Assembly (NCBI GenBank): GCA_943330755.2 | Contig: CALQIY020000007.1 | Location: forward strand, 1-40,041 | From: Opitutus sp. GAS368 | Lineage (GTDB): Bacteria > Verrucomicrobiota > Verrucomicrobiia > Opitutales > UBA953 | DNA: 40,041 nt | Direction: 5' to 3' | Shown: positions 32,367 to 39,929 of the stretch, in pieces | How the letters are laid out: every line of letters begins with the position of its first letter | Numbering within the stretch: position 1 is the first letter of the stretch | Position numbers and translations under genes: made by a program | Notes under the pieces: model-generated | The model's database searches: none | The model's input: the letters and a program-made list of their open reading frames with translations, nothing else | What the model was told of the DNA's origin: nothing

Positions 32367-34622
32367 TTACTTGAAACTGATTTCTTTCGCCGGGCAGATC
32401 AGCAACGTGCGGTCCGAGAACGTCACCGTGACGGGCTTGGCGGCCAGGTTCCACGCGACGTAGCTACGCTTGCCGTTCTTGGTGAACACCGCCGCAAAGG
32501 GCGTATCGGCGGTCACGGACGCATCGAGCGTGCCGAAGGCCTCGAAGACCTGGAGCCAGAGTTCGGTTTGCGTGAAGCTGTTGCCGGCCTCGGGCTTGAA
32601 GTTGGGTGGGCGCTTCGCCCAGTTGGCCTTGGCCCCCGTCGCGTCGAAGGTCGCCTGCTGCATCCACAGGATATCGGCCCAATGGTCGAGCGGGGCGTTG
32701 GGGGGCACGGCGCCCTTCTTGCGTTCGAGTCGGAAGTCGGCGAGTTCGCCGAGCAGGGCGGTATGGTTCTTCCGCGCGTAGGCCGGATGGCGACCGAGGT
32801 AGAGCGAGCCGCCGGTGATCGGCAGGAAATTGATGCCGTGGATCGATTGCGGGTTGGCGTCGAACCACGTCGCGTTCGCCCCCTTGCCGCCCCAGACCAT
32901 CGTCACGACGGCAGCGGGATAGCTGCGCGGGAAAAGGTCCCCGTGCACGTCGAACCAATAATCTTCGATGGCCGAGACCTCCGTCGCGAGCAGCCACGCC
33001 GCTTGAGCGCGGAGTTCCTGGTCGCCGATGACTTCCGCCAGCATCAGCAGGCTGTACCAAGCGTTGATGGATTCGCTGGAAGATTCCTGGTTGTTGCCGT
33101 CGCCGAAGCGGCCGTGACCGCTCGCCCACGAGTGCCCGGCATAGATGTCGAAACAACGCAGATAGGGGAAGAGCGGGTCGCGCCGGTCGGCGCTCGCGAT
33201 GTCACGGACGAGCAAGCGAACCATCGGCAGCCACCGCTGGGCCCAAGCGGGATCGCGGCGGGCAAGTTCGGCGGCGGCGTGCAGGAAATAGCCGTAGTGG
33301 AAATGGTGGTCGTTCAGTTCTTGGTCGCTCCCGAAGCTGGCCGGGTAGCCGATGAGCGTGCCCCAGTTGGGTTCGTAGGCGAAGAGGGCGGATTTCTTTT
33401 CGCGGCCATCGGGCGCGCGCACGGTCAGGAAATTCTCCAAGGCGGTCTTGAGGCGCCGTTCGCACTCGGCGGCCGCGTCCTTCTCCCCGAGTTGTTCCGC
33501 GATCGGCAGCAACGTCGCCCATTTGCCGAGTTGCTTGCCGAGCCAATACGTGTCGCCGGTCAGTTGCGGGGTGCCGGCCAGATCGGTGGCGAGGCGTTGC
33601 TTGAGACCGGCGCGATCCACGTTCGCCGTCACCGGTAAGGCGGGGAGCACCGCCGGCAAAATGGCGGTAGCCTCAAAAGAGGAACCCTTGGCGAGTTTCA
33701 TCGGGCCGCGGACGCTGCCGTAGCGGTGGCCGGTGAAATCGGCATGGGCGTCGCGCCATTGGTGCGGGTAGAGCGCGAAGAGGGTCCCGGTATCCGGCCC
33801 TTGCTTGGCGAGCGTGCGGAAAGCGTAGCGCGTCACGACCTTCGCGGACTTCGGGTCATAGGACCAGGTGGCTTGCGAGCCGGTGACGTGGTTATGGGCG
33901 CACGCTTGGAAGAGCTCGAGGGTGCTCGGTTTGTCGTCCGGCAGCACGGCCACGGAGAAGTAGGTCTGCCCGCGCGTCTGGGCCGATAGTCGGGCGGAGC
34001 CGAGACCCGACCACGTCGAGCCGCTCGGCGCATAGAGACCGTAGATGCGATCGGCGACCTTCACCACGAGCGTGGGAGATCGGCCGTCACCCGCGATGAC
34101 CGTCGGCGGAGATTTGAACAGCACGACGGGTTCGCCGCCGGCGTAATCGGCGTAGACGAAAGGCGAGCCGTGGCCAAAGGTGGCCGTCAGGCCGCAGCCG
34201 GCCTCCCCCATGCGGGTGGTCACGAAGAAGTCGCTCCAGCCGGCGACGCGGGCTTCGCCGAAAGTGGCCACGTTGGAGTGGCCAAGCACGAGGTCGTACC
34301 CACCCATCCCGACGATGGCGTGCTTGTTCGCGCCCAAGTGGGCGCCGGGATAGTTGAGCTCCAAGCCGGCCTTCGTCGCTTTGACCGAAAACGGGTGCGG
34401 GAACATCGTCTCCGACAGCGGCAGCCAGGCCAGCGAACTCCACCAGGTATTGGTGGGGACGGGACCGGTCACGCCTTCGACGACGAACGGTTTCACGGGC
34501 GGACCTTTGGCGCCATCGGGCAGCCCGCGGAGGTAGGAGCCAGCCCCGGTCGGGACCACTTCGCCCGCGTAGGTCAGCGCACAGGTGCACACCAGGGCGA
34601 GGAACGGACGGAGGGCGGTCAT
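32367..34622 (-). CDS. Secreted GH81 endo-beta-1,3-glucanase
   Basis: Extracellular or periplasmic hydrolase of beta-1,3-glucans such as laminarin, callose or curdlan. It has 751 residues with signal peptide MTALRPFLALVCTCALTYAG. Family landmarks: VPTNTWWSSLAW near the start, then the catalytic stretch ELNDHHFHYGYFLHAAAEL (Asp438, proposed acid) and GDGNNQESSSESINAWYS (Glu513 and Glu517, base region), with HSWASGHGRFG between. The C-terminus is a small beta domain (SYVAWNLAAKPVTVTFSD). No carbohydrate-binding module or other polysaccharide-use genes are next to it. Divergent from the glycosylase gene across 47 bp. Such enzymes in this type of organism suggest use of algal or fungal glucan. 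Confidence 0.9.
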   Translation of the reverse strand: MTALRPFLALVCTCALTYAGEVVPTGAGSYLRGLPDGAKGPPVKPFVVEGVTGPVPTNTWWSSLAWLPLSETMFPHPFSVKATKAGLELNYPGAHLGANKHAIVGMGGYDLVLGHSNVATFGEARVAGWSDFFVTTRMGEAGCGLTATFGHGSPFVYADYAGGEPVVLFKSPPTVIAGDGRSPTLVVKVADRIYGLYAPSGSTWSGLGSARLSAQTRGQTYFSVAVLPDDKPSTLELFQACAHNHVTGSQATWSYDPKSAKVVTRYAFRTLAKQGPDTGTLFALYPHQWRDAHADFTGHRYGSVRGPMKLAKGSSFEATAILPAVLPALPVTANVDRAGLKQRLATDLAGTPQLTGDTYWLGKQLGKWATLLPIAEQLGEKDAAAECERRLKTALENFLTVRAPDGREKKSALFAYEPNWGTLIGYPASFGSDQELNDHHFHYGYFLHAAAELARRDPAWAQRWLPMVRLLVRDIASADRRDPLFPYLRCFDIYAGHSWASGHGRFGDGNNQESSSESINAWYSLLMLAEVIGDQELRAQAAWLLATEVSAIEDYWFDVHGDLFPRSYPAAVVTMVWGGKGANATWFDANPQSIHGINFLPITGGSLYLGRHPAYARKNHTALLGELADFRLERKKGAVPPNAPLDHWADILWMQQATFDATGAKANWAKRPPNFKPEAGNSFTQTELWLQVFEAFGTLDASVTADTPFAAVFTKNGKRSYVAWNLAAKPVTVTFSDRTLLICPAKEISFK

Positions 34623-34669
34623 CGTCTTGCGAATCTAGAATATTCCGTTTCGGTTGGGAACAGCAAACG

Positions 34670-35485
34670 ATGCCCGAACTCGCCGAAGTCGACTATTTCC
34701 GCCGCCGCTGGGATCCTGGCCTCGGCCGCAAGGTCGCGCAGGTCAGCCTGAATCCGAAGGCGCGCGTGGGCCGCGGGGTCGAGCGGCCGGCGCTGGCCCG
34801 GGCTTTGGTGGGCGCGAAACTGGTGGAATCGTTCGCGGCCGCCAAGCAGATGGCGTTCCGCTTCACGGGCGATGCGTGGGTCGGCGTGCACCTCGGGATG
34901 TCGGGCCGGTTGGAATGCGGCGACGCGACGCGTGCGCCGACGAAGTATGACCACTTTGTGCTCACCATGAGCGGCGGGAAGCAACTCGTCTTCGTCGACC
35001 CGCGGCAGTTTGGGCGGATCCTCTTTTGGCAAGGTCCGGGCGTGCCGCCGTGGTGGGAGAAGATTCCGCCTCCGATCCTCTCGGACGATTTTACGGTCGG
35101 AGTCGTGGGCGCCTTCCTGCGTCGCCGCGCGCGCACATCCATCAAGGCCGTGCTGCTGATGCAGGAGCGCTTTCCCGGCATCGGCAATTGGATGGCCGAC
35201 GAGGTCCTGTGGCGCGCGGGCTTCCATCCGGAAGCGAAGGCGGGTGCCTTTGGGCCGGCGGCGGTCCGTAAACTTCACCGGACCTTGCGCGAGGTCTGTG
35301 CGGACGCGATGCGGGTCATCGGTAAGGACTGGGGCGACCCACCCGCGAGCTGGCTCTTCAATCACCGGTGGACCGATGGCGGGCGTTGTCCGCGCTCACG
35401 CCAACCTTTGCATCGCGCGGAAGTCGGCGGTCGGACCACCTGTTGGTCGCCCGCCCGGCAACGCTTGGGCGCGGAACGCCGTTGA
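34670..35485 (+). CDS. Fpg/Nei-family DNA glycosylase with degenerate zinc finger
   Basis: Base-excision repair bifunctional glycosylase/lyase, 271 residues. The N-terminus MPELAEVDYF supplies the catalytic Pro2 and Glu3, Lys59 is in AAAKQMAFRF, then VHLGMSGRLE, KYDHFVL, DPRQFGRILF, and the H2TH region ERFPGIGNWMADEVLWRAGFHPEA. The C-terminal beta-hairpin keeps the damage-site Arg255 (GGRTT), yet three of the four zinc Cys are replaced: Cys240 remains, with Ser243, Ser260 and Arg263 at the other positions. It may be a zinc-less finger like NEIL1. Substrate (8-oxoG or pyrimidine) is not predictable. rsmD follows after 31 bp. Confidence 0.88.
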   Translation: MPELAEVDYFRRRWDPGLGRKVAQVSLNPKARVGRGVERPALARALVGAKLVESFAAAKQMAFRFTGDAWVGVHLGMSGRLECGDATRAPTKYDHFVLTMSGGKQLVFVDPRQFGRILFWQGPGVPPWWEKIPPPILSDDFTVGVVGAFLRRRARTSIKAVLLMQERFPGIGNWMADEVLWRAGFHPEAKAGAFGPAAVRKLHRTLREVCADAMRVIGKDWGDPPASWLFNHRWTDGGRCPRSRQPLHRAEVGGRTTCWSPARQRLGAERR

Positions 35486-35516
35486 CCTTCCATCCGCGGC
35501 GGGAAACCTTGCCCGC

Positions 35517-36083
35517 ATGCGTGTCACCGGAGGATTAGCCCGCGGCATTCCGCTTCGCGTCCCCGCGAAAGGCGGCGTGCGCCCGGCCACCGATTACATC
35601 CGCGAGGCGGTCTTCAATTCCTTGGCCGCTTTCGTGCCGGGAACCCATGTGCTCGACCTTTTTGCGGGTACGGGCGCATATGGCTTGGAATCCTTGAGCC
35701 GCGGCGCTGCTTCCGCGACCTGCGTCGACCTGCATGCGGGCGCTGATCTGCATGCGAATGCGGCGGCGGTGGCGAAATCGATGGGCGTCGCCGCGTTGCC
35801 CTTCACGGCCATCACCGGCGATGCGACGAAGCCCGTCGCGAACGCGGGGACGTTCGACTTGGTCTTCGCCGATCCTCCCTGGGAACTCTGGGAGACCCGC
35901 GCGGAGGAAATCGTGGCGAACGCCGTTGGGTCCGCCGCGACCGGGGCGCACGTCCGCGTCATCCTCGAAGCCCCCGGCGGGTTCGTCGTGCCGGTGCCCG
36001 CGGGATGGAAGCTCCGCAAGGTGATCGGCAAGGGCAAGGGGCAGCCGGCCGCCTCGATCTTCGTCCGCCAGGCAGGCGAGTGA
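35517..36083 (+). CDS. rsmD: 16S rRNA (guanine966-N2)-methyltransferase
   Basis: Methylates G966 of 16S rRNA. It has 188 residues: RVTGGLARGIPLRVP at the start, RPATDYIREAVFNSLA, SAM-binding VLDLFAGTGAYGLESLSRGA, and the catalytic FADPPWELW (DPPW, commonly DPPY). The ATG at 35517 is chosen because it begins MRVTGG, the family start. The frame reads on upstream over the glycosylase gene, which is not coding there. It converges with rsmE, stop codons abutting as TGATCA. Confidence 0.93.
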   Translation: MRVTGGLARGIPLRVPAKGGVRPATDYIREAVFNSLAAFVPGTHVLDLFAGTGAYGLESLSRGAASATCVDLHAGADLHANAAAVAKSMGVAALPFTAITGDATKPVANAGTFDLVFADPPWELWETRAEEIVANAVGSAATGAHVRVILEAPGGFVVPVPAGWKLRKVIGKGKGQPAASIFVRQAGE

Positions 36084-36821
36084 TCAGCCCAGCGCGCGGT
36101 GGGCTTGCCACGCGCGCAGGTGTGCGAGCAGGAGCGCGCCGCCCACGAGGCAAGCGGCTTCGACGCGCAAGATGCGGTCGCCGAGGTGCTGCATGCTGAA
36201 CCCTTGGGCGCGGAGCAGCGCGCGTTCTTTGTCCGACCAACCGCGCTCTGGCCCGACGGCGAGGAGGCCCGCGGGCGCCGACGCGGGAGCGGACGCGCCC
36301 AGCGCGCCGGTCGCCTCATAGGGATCCAGCGCGACCTTCCAGCAGTCTCCGGAGACGAGCGCGAGGGCTTCGGCGAGCGAAGCAACGCGGTCGACGGCGG
36401 GCACGAGCGTGGAGCAGGCTTGCTCCGTGCCTTTCCGCAGGTGCTCCCGGTATTCGCCGTCTTTCCACAGCGAGCTCGCGACATAACCTGGATCGCCTTT
36501 GTCCGCCTCGAAGAAAATCAGGCGCGCGGCGCCGAGGCTGGCGAGGTCATGCAGGACTTTCTTCGCCGTCTGCGGGCGCGGCAGCCCGATGAGCACCGTC
36601 AGGGGGAGGCGAGTTTGTACGGATTTTTCCCAGACAACGTTGAAGCGGAGGGTGGGCGCGATCGCCGTCACCGTGGCGAGCCCGCGGAGGCCACCGGCGA
36701 GACCGACGTGAAAGGTTTGGCCTACGCGGAGTCCGACGGTCCCGAGCAGGTGGGTGGTGCGTGCGTCGGCCAAGGGAAGGCCCGCGCTGACTTCAGGCTC
36801 CGTAATCAGGACGAGGTTCAC
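36084..36821 (-). CDS. rsmE: 16S rRNA (uracil1498-N3)-methyltransferase
   Basis: SPOUT-class enzyme that methylates U1498 of 16S rRNA. It has 245 residues: HLLGTVGLRVGQTF (PUA-like N-domain), LPLTVLIGLPRPQTAKKVLHDLASLGAARLIFFEADKG, and the knotted SAM site with LAVGPERGWSDKERALLRAQGF and LGDRILRVEAA. The start is GTG at 36821 (VNLVLITEPE); longer starts would add a proline-rich stretch unlike the family. Directly opposite rsmD. Confidence 0.93.
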   Translation of the reverse strand: MNLVLITEPEVSAGLPLADARTTHLLGTVGLRVGQTFHVGLAGGLRGLATVTAIAPTLRFNVVWEKSVQTRLPLTVLIGLPRPQTAKKVLHDLASLGAARLIFFEADKGDPGYVASSLWKDGEYREHLRKGTEQACSTLVPAVDRVASLAEALALVSGDCWKVALDPYEATGALGASAPASAPAGLLAVGPERGWSDKERALLRAQGFSMQHLGDRILRVEAACLVGGALLLAHLRAWQAHRALG

Positions 36822-36909
36822 GGCTTCTAACCTGAACGCCGGGAGGGGTCTGGCGAGAGGGAAGGGAGGCAACGCTTGCGGATGAGGCCGGTCCACTTAG
36901 GATGCGTTC

Positions 36910-37545
36910 ATGGACCTTTCGGAGCTACGTAAGGAATACGCCACCCACGGCTTGGACCGGCACGAGTTGCTGGATTGCCCCCTCGCCCAGTTCAAGGCCT
37001 GGTTCCAACAGGCGAAAGAGGCTGGGCTGAACGAGCCCAATGCCATGGTCCTTTCGACCGTCGACGACTCAGGTGCCCCGACCTCCCGGACCGTCCTGCT
37101 CAAGGCCGCCGACGAGCGCGGCTTCTCCTTCTTTACTAACTACCATAGCCGCAAGGGTGGGCATATGGAGCGCGAGCCTCGGATTGCCCTGGTTTTCCCT
37201 TGGTTTTCCTTGGAGCGACAAGTTCACATAACTGGCTCAGTGGTAAAGACTTCCGAAGAGGAGTCCTTGGCTTATTTTGCCCGTAGGCCTTACGGCAGCC
37301 AGCTCGGCGCCTTGGCCTCGGACCAGAGCCAGTTTATCCCGGATCGCCAGCATTTGGAGACCCGCTTGGCTGAATTAAAGGCCCAATACCCTGAAGGAAA
37401 GGTGCCAAAGCCCGCGAACTGGGGCGGTTACCGCGTGATTCCTGACCATTTTGAGTTCTGGCAAGGTCGGCTTAACCGCCTCCACGACCGCTTCCTCTAT
37501 AATAAGAAGGATGGGAATTGGCAGATCAGCCGCCTGGCCCCCTAG
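36910..37545 (+). CDS. pdxH: Pyridoxamine 5'-phosphate oxidase
   Basis: FMN-dependent enzyme producing PLP from PNP or PMP, oxidised by O2. It has 211 residues: LRKEYATHGLDRHELLDCPLAQF, AMVLSTVDDSGAPTSRTVLLK, GFSFFTNYHSRKGGHMEREP, FPWFSLERQVHITGSV, and the C-terminal GGYRVIPDHFEFWQGRLNRLHDRFLY and WQISRLAP. An AGGA at 36899-36902 is a plausible SD 7-8 nt from the ATG. Divergent from rsmE over 88 bp. It lies ahead of the ATP synthase operon with two hairpins in between. The codons are more varied than in the neighbouring GC-rich genes. Confidence 0.96.
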   Translation: MDLSELRKEYATHGLDRHELLDCPLAQFKAWFQQAKEAGLNEPNAMVLSTVDDSGAPTSRTVLLKAADERGFSFFTNYHSRKGGHMEREPRIALVFPWFSLERQVHITGSVVKTSEEESLAYFARRPYGSQLGALASDQSQFIPDRQHLETRLAELKAQYPEGKVPKPANWGGYRVIPDHFEFWQGRLNRLHDRFLYNKKDGNWQISRLAP

Positions 37546-37556
37546 TCCCAGCCTAG

Positions 37557-37628
37557 ATTAGTGTTGCTAATGAAGCCCCCTCTGGCGGCTTACTCTGGGC
37601 GTACTTCTATGCGGGTGGTTGACCACCC
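37557..37628 (+). other. Structured spacer before the ATP synthase operon
   Basis: The 119-bp pdxH-atpB spacer has two small hairpins in series, ATTAG (37557-37561)/CTAAT (37567-37571) and AAGCC (37573-37577)/GGCTT (37587-37591), followed by GGGTGG (37613-37618)/CCACCC (37623-37628) inside a short leader frame. None is followed by a T-tract, so classic termination is not supported. The region probably holds the atp promoter, but I cannot pick a convincing -35/-10 pair. Confidence 0.35.
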
Positions 37629-37665
37629 TGCTGGGAATCATTCACAAACCCTTTCCTGCGTCTAA
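37609..37665 (+). CDS. Possible 18-residue leader peptide upstream of atpB
   Basis: An 18-codon frame, MRVVDHPAGNHSQTLSCV, runs from the ATG at 37609 and its TAA overlaps the ATG of atpB (TAATG, 37663-37667). The atpB start itself has no SD, so translation could be coupled from this frame. It contains the GGGTGG-TTGA-CCACCC hairpin. It has no recognisable similarity to AtpI, which often occupies this place in other atp operons. Short frames arise by chance, so the call is tentative. Confidence 0.3.
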   Translation: MRVVDHPAGNHSQTLSCV

Positions 37666-38531
37666 TGCGCTCTCTTTCCCTCATTGGTCTCTTTGCCCCG
37701 GCGTTCGTTTTCGCTAGCTCCGAAGGTGTGAGCCCGAAGGCCACCGACCTCTTCACCATCGCGGGCTTCCCGATCTCGAACTCGATCCTCACGACCTGGA
37801 TCATCGCCGCCTTCATCATCATCGGCGTCCGTCTCGCCGTGGGCACCCCGAAGCTCATCCCTGGTAAGGGTCAAGCCGTCGTCGAAGGCATGGCGCAGGG
37901 CCTGCGCGACGCCCTCGAACCCATCGTCGGCAAGCAGATGATCGGGAAGACCTTCCCCCTCCTTTGCGGCTTCTTCGTCTTCATCTTGCTGATGAATTGG
38001 AGCGGCCTGCTGCCCGGCGTCGGCACGATCAAGTATGGCGCGCATGGCGAATGGCTTGAAGCCATCCGTCCGGCCAACTCCGACCTTAACACCACGCTCG
38101 CGCTTTCAATTGTCTCCTTCCTCGCGTGGACTTACTTCGTGCTCCGTTACGCGGGCGTGAAGGCCCTCATCTTTGACCTCTTCGGCAATAAGGCCAATCG
38201 GAAGGAAATCGGCTGGGGCATGTGGATTATGCTGAGCTTCATTTTTATAGGCGTCGGCGGCATTGAAGTGGTCTCCATCGCCTTCCGAATTGTTTCTCTT
38301 TCCTTCCGACTTTACGGAAACGTTTTCGGCGGCGAGAACCTTATTCATGCCTTTGCTGACCCGAAAACACTTGGTGTCTTCGCGACGTATATCGTCCCCG
38401 CACTCGCTGGTATGCTGGAAGTGCTAGTGGGCCTAATCCAAGCCTTCGTCTTCACGCTCCTCTCCGCCGTGTACATCGGCCTCATCTGCAACCATGAAGG
38501 TGGCCACGATGAGGAAGAGCACGCGCACTGA
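37665..38531 (+). CDS. atpB: F1Fo ATP synthase subunit a
   Basis: Membrane stator that forms the proton half-channels of the Fo motor. It has 288 residues with about six membrane segments. An N-terminal hydrophobic stretch, MRSLSLIGLFAPAFVFAS, looks like a signal peptide, as in many a-subunits. The essential Arg lies in VSLSFRLYGNVFGGENL; NWSGLLPG and VGLIQAFVFTLLSAVYIGL are typical. The C-terminus ends in an acidic, His-containing tail. Third positions become AT-richer from about 38,050 to 38,420 than in the start of the gene. It is the first gene of the operon in the order B-E-F-H-A. Confidence 0.96.
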   Translation: MRSLSLIGLFAPAFVFASSEGVSPKATDLFTIAGFPISNSILTTWIIAAFIIIGVRLAVGTPKLIPGKGQAVVEGMAQGLRDALEPIVGKQMIGKTFPLLCGFFVFILLMNWSGLLPGVGTIKYGAHGEWLEAIRPANSDLNTTLALSIVSFLAWTYFVLRYAGVKALIFDLFGNKANRKEIGWGMWIMLSFIFIGVGGIEVVSIAFRIVSLSFRLYGNVFGGENLIHAFADPKTLGVFATYIVPALAGMLEVLVGLIQAFVFTLLSAVYIGLICNHEGGHDEEEHAH

Positions 38532-38613
38532 CCCTTTCGCTTTCGAGGCGGGTGATTTGCTGGGAGTCCCCCAAGCGGCCCGCCGAGAAAAAACCAAAAC
38601 ACAACACACACAC
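38532..38613 (+). promoter_or_regulatory. atpE leader: GC hairpin plus A/C-only initiation region
   Basis: Between atpB and atpE, GGCGGG (38547-38552) can pair with CCCGCC (38579-38584), with an inner stem TTG..GGG/CCC..CAA. The following 26 bases to the ATG (38588-38613) contain only A and C, so they cannot form stable structure and have no SD. In E. coli the atpE initiation region is known as an exceptionally efficient enhancer, needed because about ten c subunits are made per complex; an equivalent role here is inferred. Confidence 0.45.
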
Positions 38614-38832
38614 ATGATCATCGCTGAAATCACCATCCTCTCTAACGGTATTCCTGCTGCCGTTGGTTGCCTCGCTGCCGCTATTGGCGTAGGCATGGTT
38701 GGCGCCAAGGCCGTCGAGTCCGTGGGTCGCAACCCTGAGGCTTCCGGTAAGATCCTCGTCCAGTCCATCCTGGGCATGGCTCTTGCTGAAGCTATCGCGT
38801 TCTACGCGATCTTCCTCACGAAGACCCTGTAA
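38614..38832 (+). CDS. atpE: F1Fo ATP synthase subunit c
   Basis: Proteolipid forming the rotor ring. It has 72 residues in two membrane helices joined by the polar loop RNPEA, the binding site for subunits gamma and epsilon. The ion-carrying Glu59 lies in GMALAEAIAFYAIFL. The Na+ signature (Gln in helix 1, ES in helix 2) is absent: the equivalent positions are Val26 and Glu59-Ala60, which supports proton coupling. Helix 1 is AAIGVGMVGAKAV, with a glycine series for tight ring packing. The ATG at 38614 is taken because it starts the N-terminal helix; an in-frame upstream ATG at 38494 overlaps atpB and lacks sense. Confidence 0.95.
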   Translation: MIIAEITILSNGIPAAVGCLAAAIGVGMVGAKAVESVGRNPEASGKILVQSILGMALAEAIAFYAIFLTKTL

Positions 38833-38840
38833 TTGGCCAA

Positions 38841-38870
38841 ATGGCCGGGCCCCGAAAGGAGCCCGGCCAT
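38841..38870 (+). promoter_or_regulatory. Strong hairpin between atpE and atpF
   Basis: A perfect 10-bp stem, ATGGCCGGGC (38841-38850) and GCCCGGCCAT (38861-38870), with a 10-nt loop CCCGAAAGGA, eight bases after the atpE stop. No T-tract follows (CCCCTTTCCC), so it is unlikely to be a full terminator. It could stabilise the 3' end of a processed or partly terminated atpBE message and so help supply the extra c subunits relative to the genes downstream. Confidence 0.6.
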
Positions 38871-38916
38871 CCCCTTTCCCAGTGATGATCAAACAATTTA
38901 ACTTTAAGTTACTACC

Positions 38917-39480
38917 ATGACCTTCCTCTCACTAGTCCTTGCCGCAGAAACCGTGCACGCAGAAAAAGCCCACGAATCGGTTTGGCCGATTGTTGGTAGC
39001 TTCGGCGTCGATGGACCGCACCTCTTAGTGCAGCTCGTTAACTTTGCTATTCTCGCCTTCATTTTGCATCGCTTCGCCATCAAGCCGGCCCTCGGCCAGA
39101 TGGAAGAGCGCAATCGCCTCATCGAAAAGGGCCTCGCCGATGCCCAAGCCGCCACGCAGCGCCTCGCGGAAGCCCAGAAGGCTTCCGACGCCAAGCTGAA
39201 CGCCGCTTCCGACGAAGCCGCCAAGATTCTCGCGGACGCCCGCAACGCCGCCAAGGCCGCCGTCGAAGCCGCCAAGGCCGAAGCCACCGCCGCGCAGACC
39301 GAAGTCATCGCCAAGGCCAAGGCCGCGATCGAAGCCGACCGCGTCAAGATGATGAACGAAGTCCGCGGGGAAGTTTCCCGCCTCGTCGTCGAAACCGCCG
39401 CCAAGGTCCTCGAGCAGAACCTCGACGACGCCACGCGCGGCCGCCTCAACGAGGCCGCCGTCAAGCAGCTCGCCCGCTAA
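38917..39480 (+). CDS. atpF: F1Fo ATP synthase subunit b
   Basis: Peripheral stalk protein anchored in the membrane. It has 187 residues: an N-terminal hydrophobic segment and a second one, LLVQLVNFAILAFILHRF (about 37-54), then a long Ala/Glu/Lys/Gln coiled coil from about residue 65 to 165 that connects to F1. The exceptionally Ala-rich stretch ARNAAKAAVEAAKAEATAA gives a repetitive DNA sequence. It ends VKQLAR. The ATG at 38917 has an AT-rich upstream with no clear SD. Confidence 0.94.
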   Translation: MTFLSLVLAAETVHAEKAHESVWPIVGSFGVDGPHLLVQLVNFAILAFILHRFAIKPALGQMEERNRLIEKGLADAQAATQRLAEAQKASDAKLNAASDEAAKILADARNAAKAAVEAAKAEATAAQTEVIAKAKAAIEADRVKMMNEVRGEVSRLVVETAAKVLEQNLDDATRGRLNEAAVKQLAR

Positions 39481-39495
39481 GCCGTCCTTTTCCCG

Positions 39496-39891
39496 ATGTC
39501 CGCCGCCTCCGTCCGAGCTGAAGCCAAGCGCCTCCTCGCCCTTTCTCTGGAAGGCGGCGTGGTCTCGTCTGAATTGGTGGGCGCCGTGCTCGCCGCGCTG
39601 ACGAAGTCCCGTTCCGCGCACCAGCTCCGTCCGTTGCTCCGCGCTTACCTCACGAACGTCCGCCGCGAGCTCGCCCGGGGCGAAGCCCGCATCGAGCATG
39701 CCGGTCCGCTGTCGCCGGCCGACGCCGACGCCATCGCCGCGCACTTCTCCAAGGCCCTCGGTCGTCCGGTGCGTCCGGTGGCCCGTCGCAACGACGCGCT
39801 CCTCGCCGGTTTCCGCGTCCGCGTCGCCGACGACGTGACCGACCTCTCGGCCTCGCTCCGCCTGGCCAACCTCGCCAAGTCCCTTTCCTAA
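39496..39891 (+). CDS. atpH: F1Fo ATP synthase subunit delta, short form
   Basis: Links the b stalk to the top of F1. It has 131 residues against about 177 in E. coli, with a compressed N-terminal six-helix domain. The C-terminal part is clearly delta: NDALLAGFRVRVADDVTDLSASLRLANLAKSL, matching the conserved AGFxVRxGDxVxDxSLxxRL pattern. It sits between atpF (15-bp gap) and atpA (38-bp gap), which secures the assignment in spite of the short length. Confidence 0.88.
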   Translation: MSAASVRAEAKRLLALSLEGGVVSSELVGAVLAALTKSRSAHQLRPLLRAYLTNVRRELARGEARIEHAGPLSPADADAIAAHFSKALGRPVRPVARRNDALLAGFRVRVADDVTDLSASLRLANLAKSLS

Positions 39892-39929
39892 ATCCTCTCC
39901 TCAATCCTTAACCCGCTTTACCAAATACA

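Noticed and set aside
39170-39350. Repeat-like GCC/AAG-rich DNA as a tandem repeat or CRISPR-like array
   Set aside because: It is the Ala/Lys/Glu coiled coil of subunit b; no regular repeat-spacer structure.
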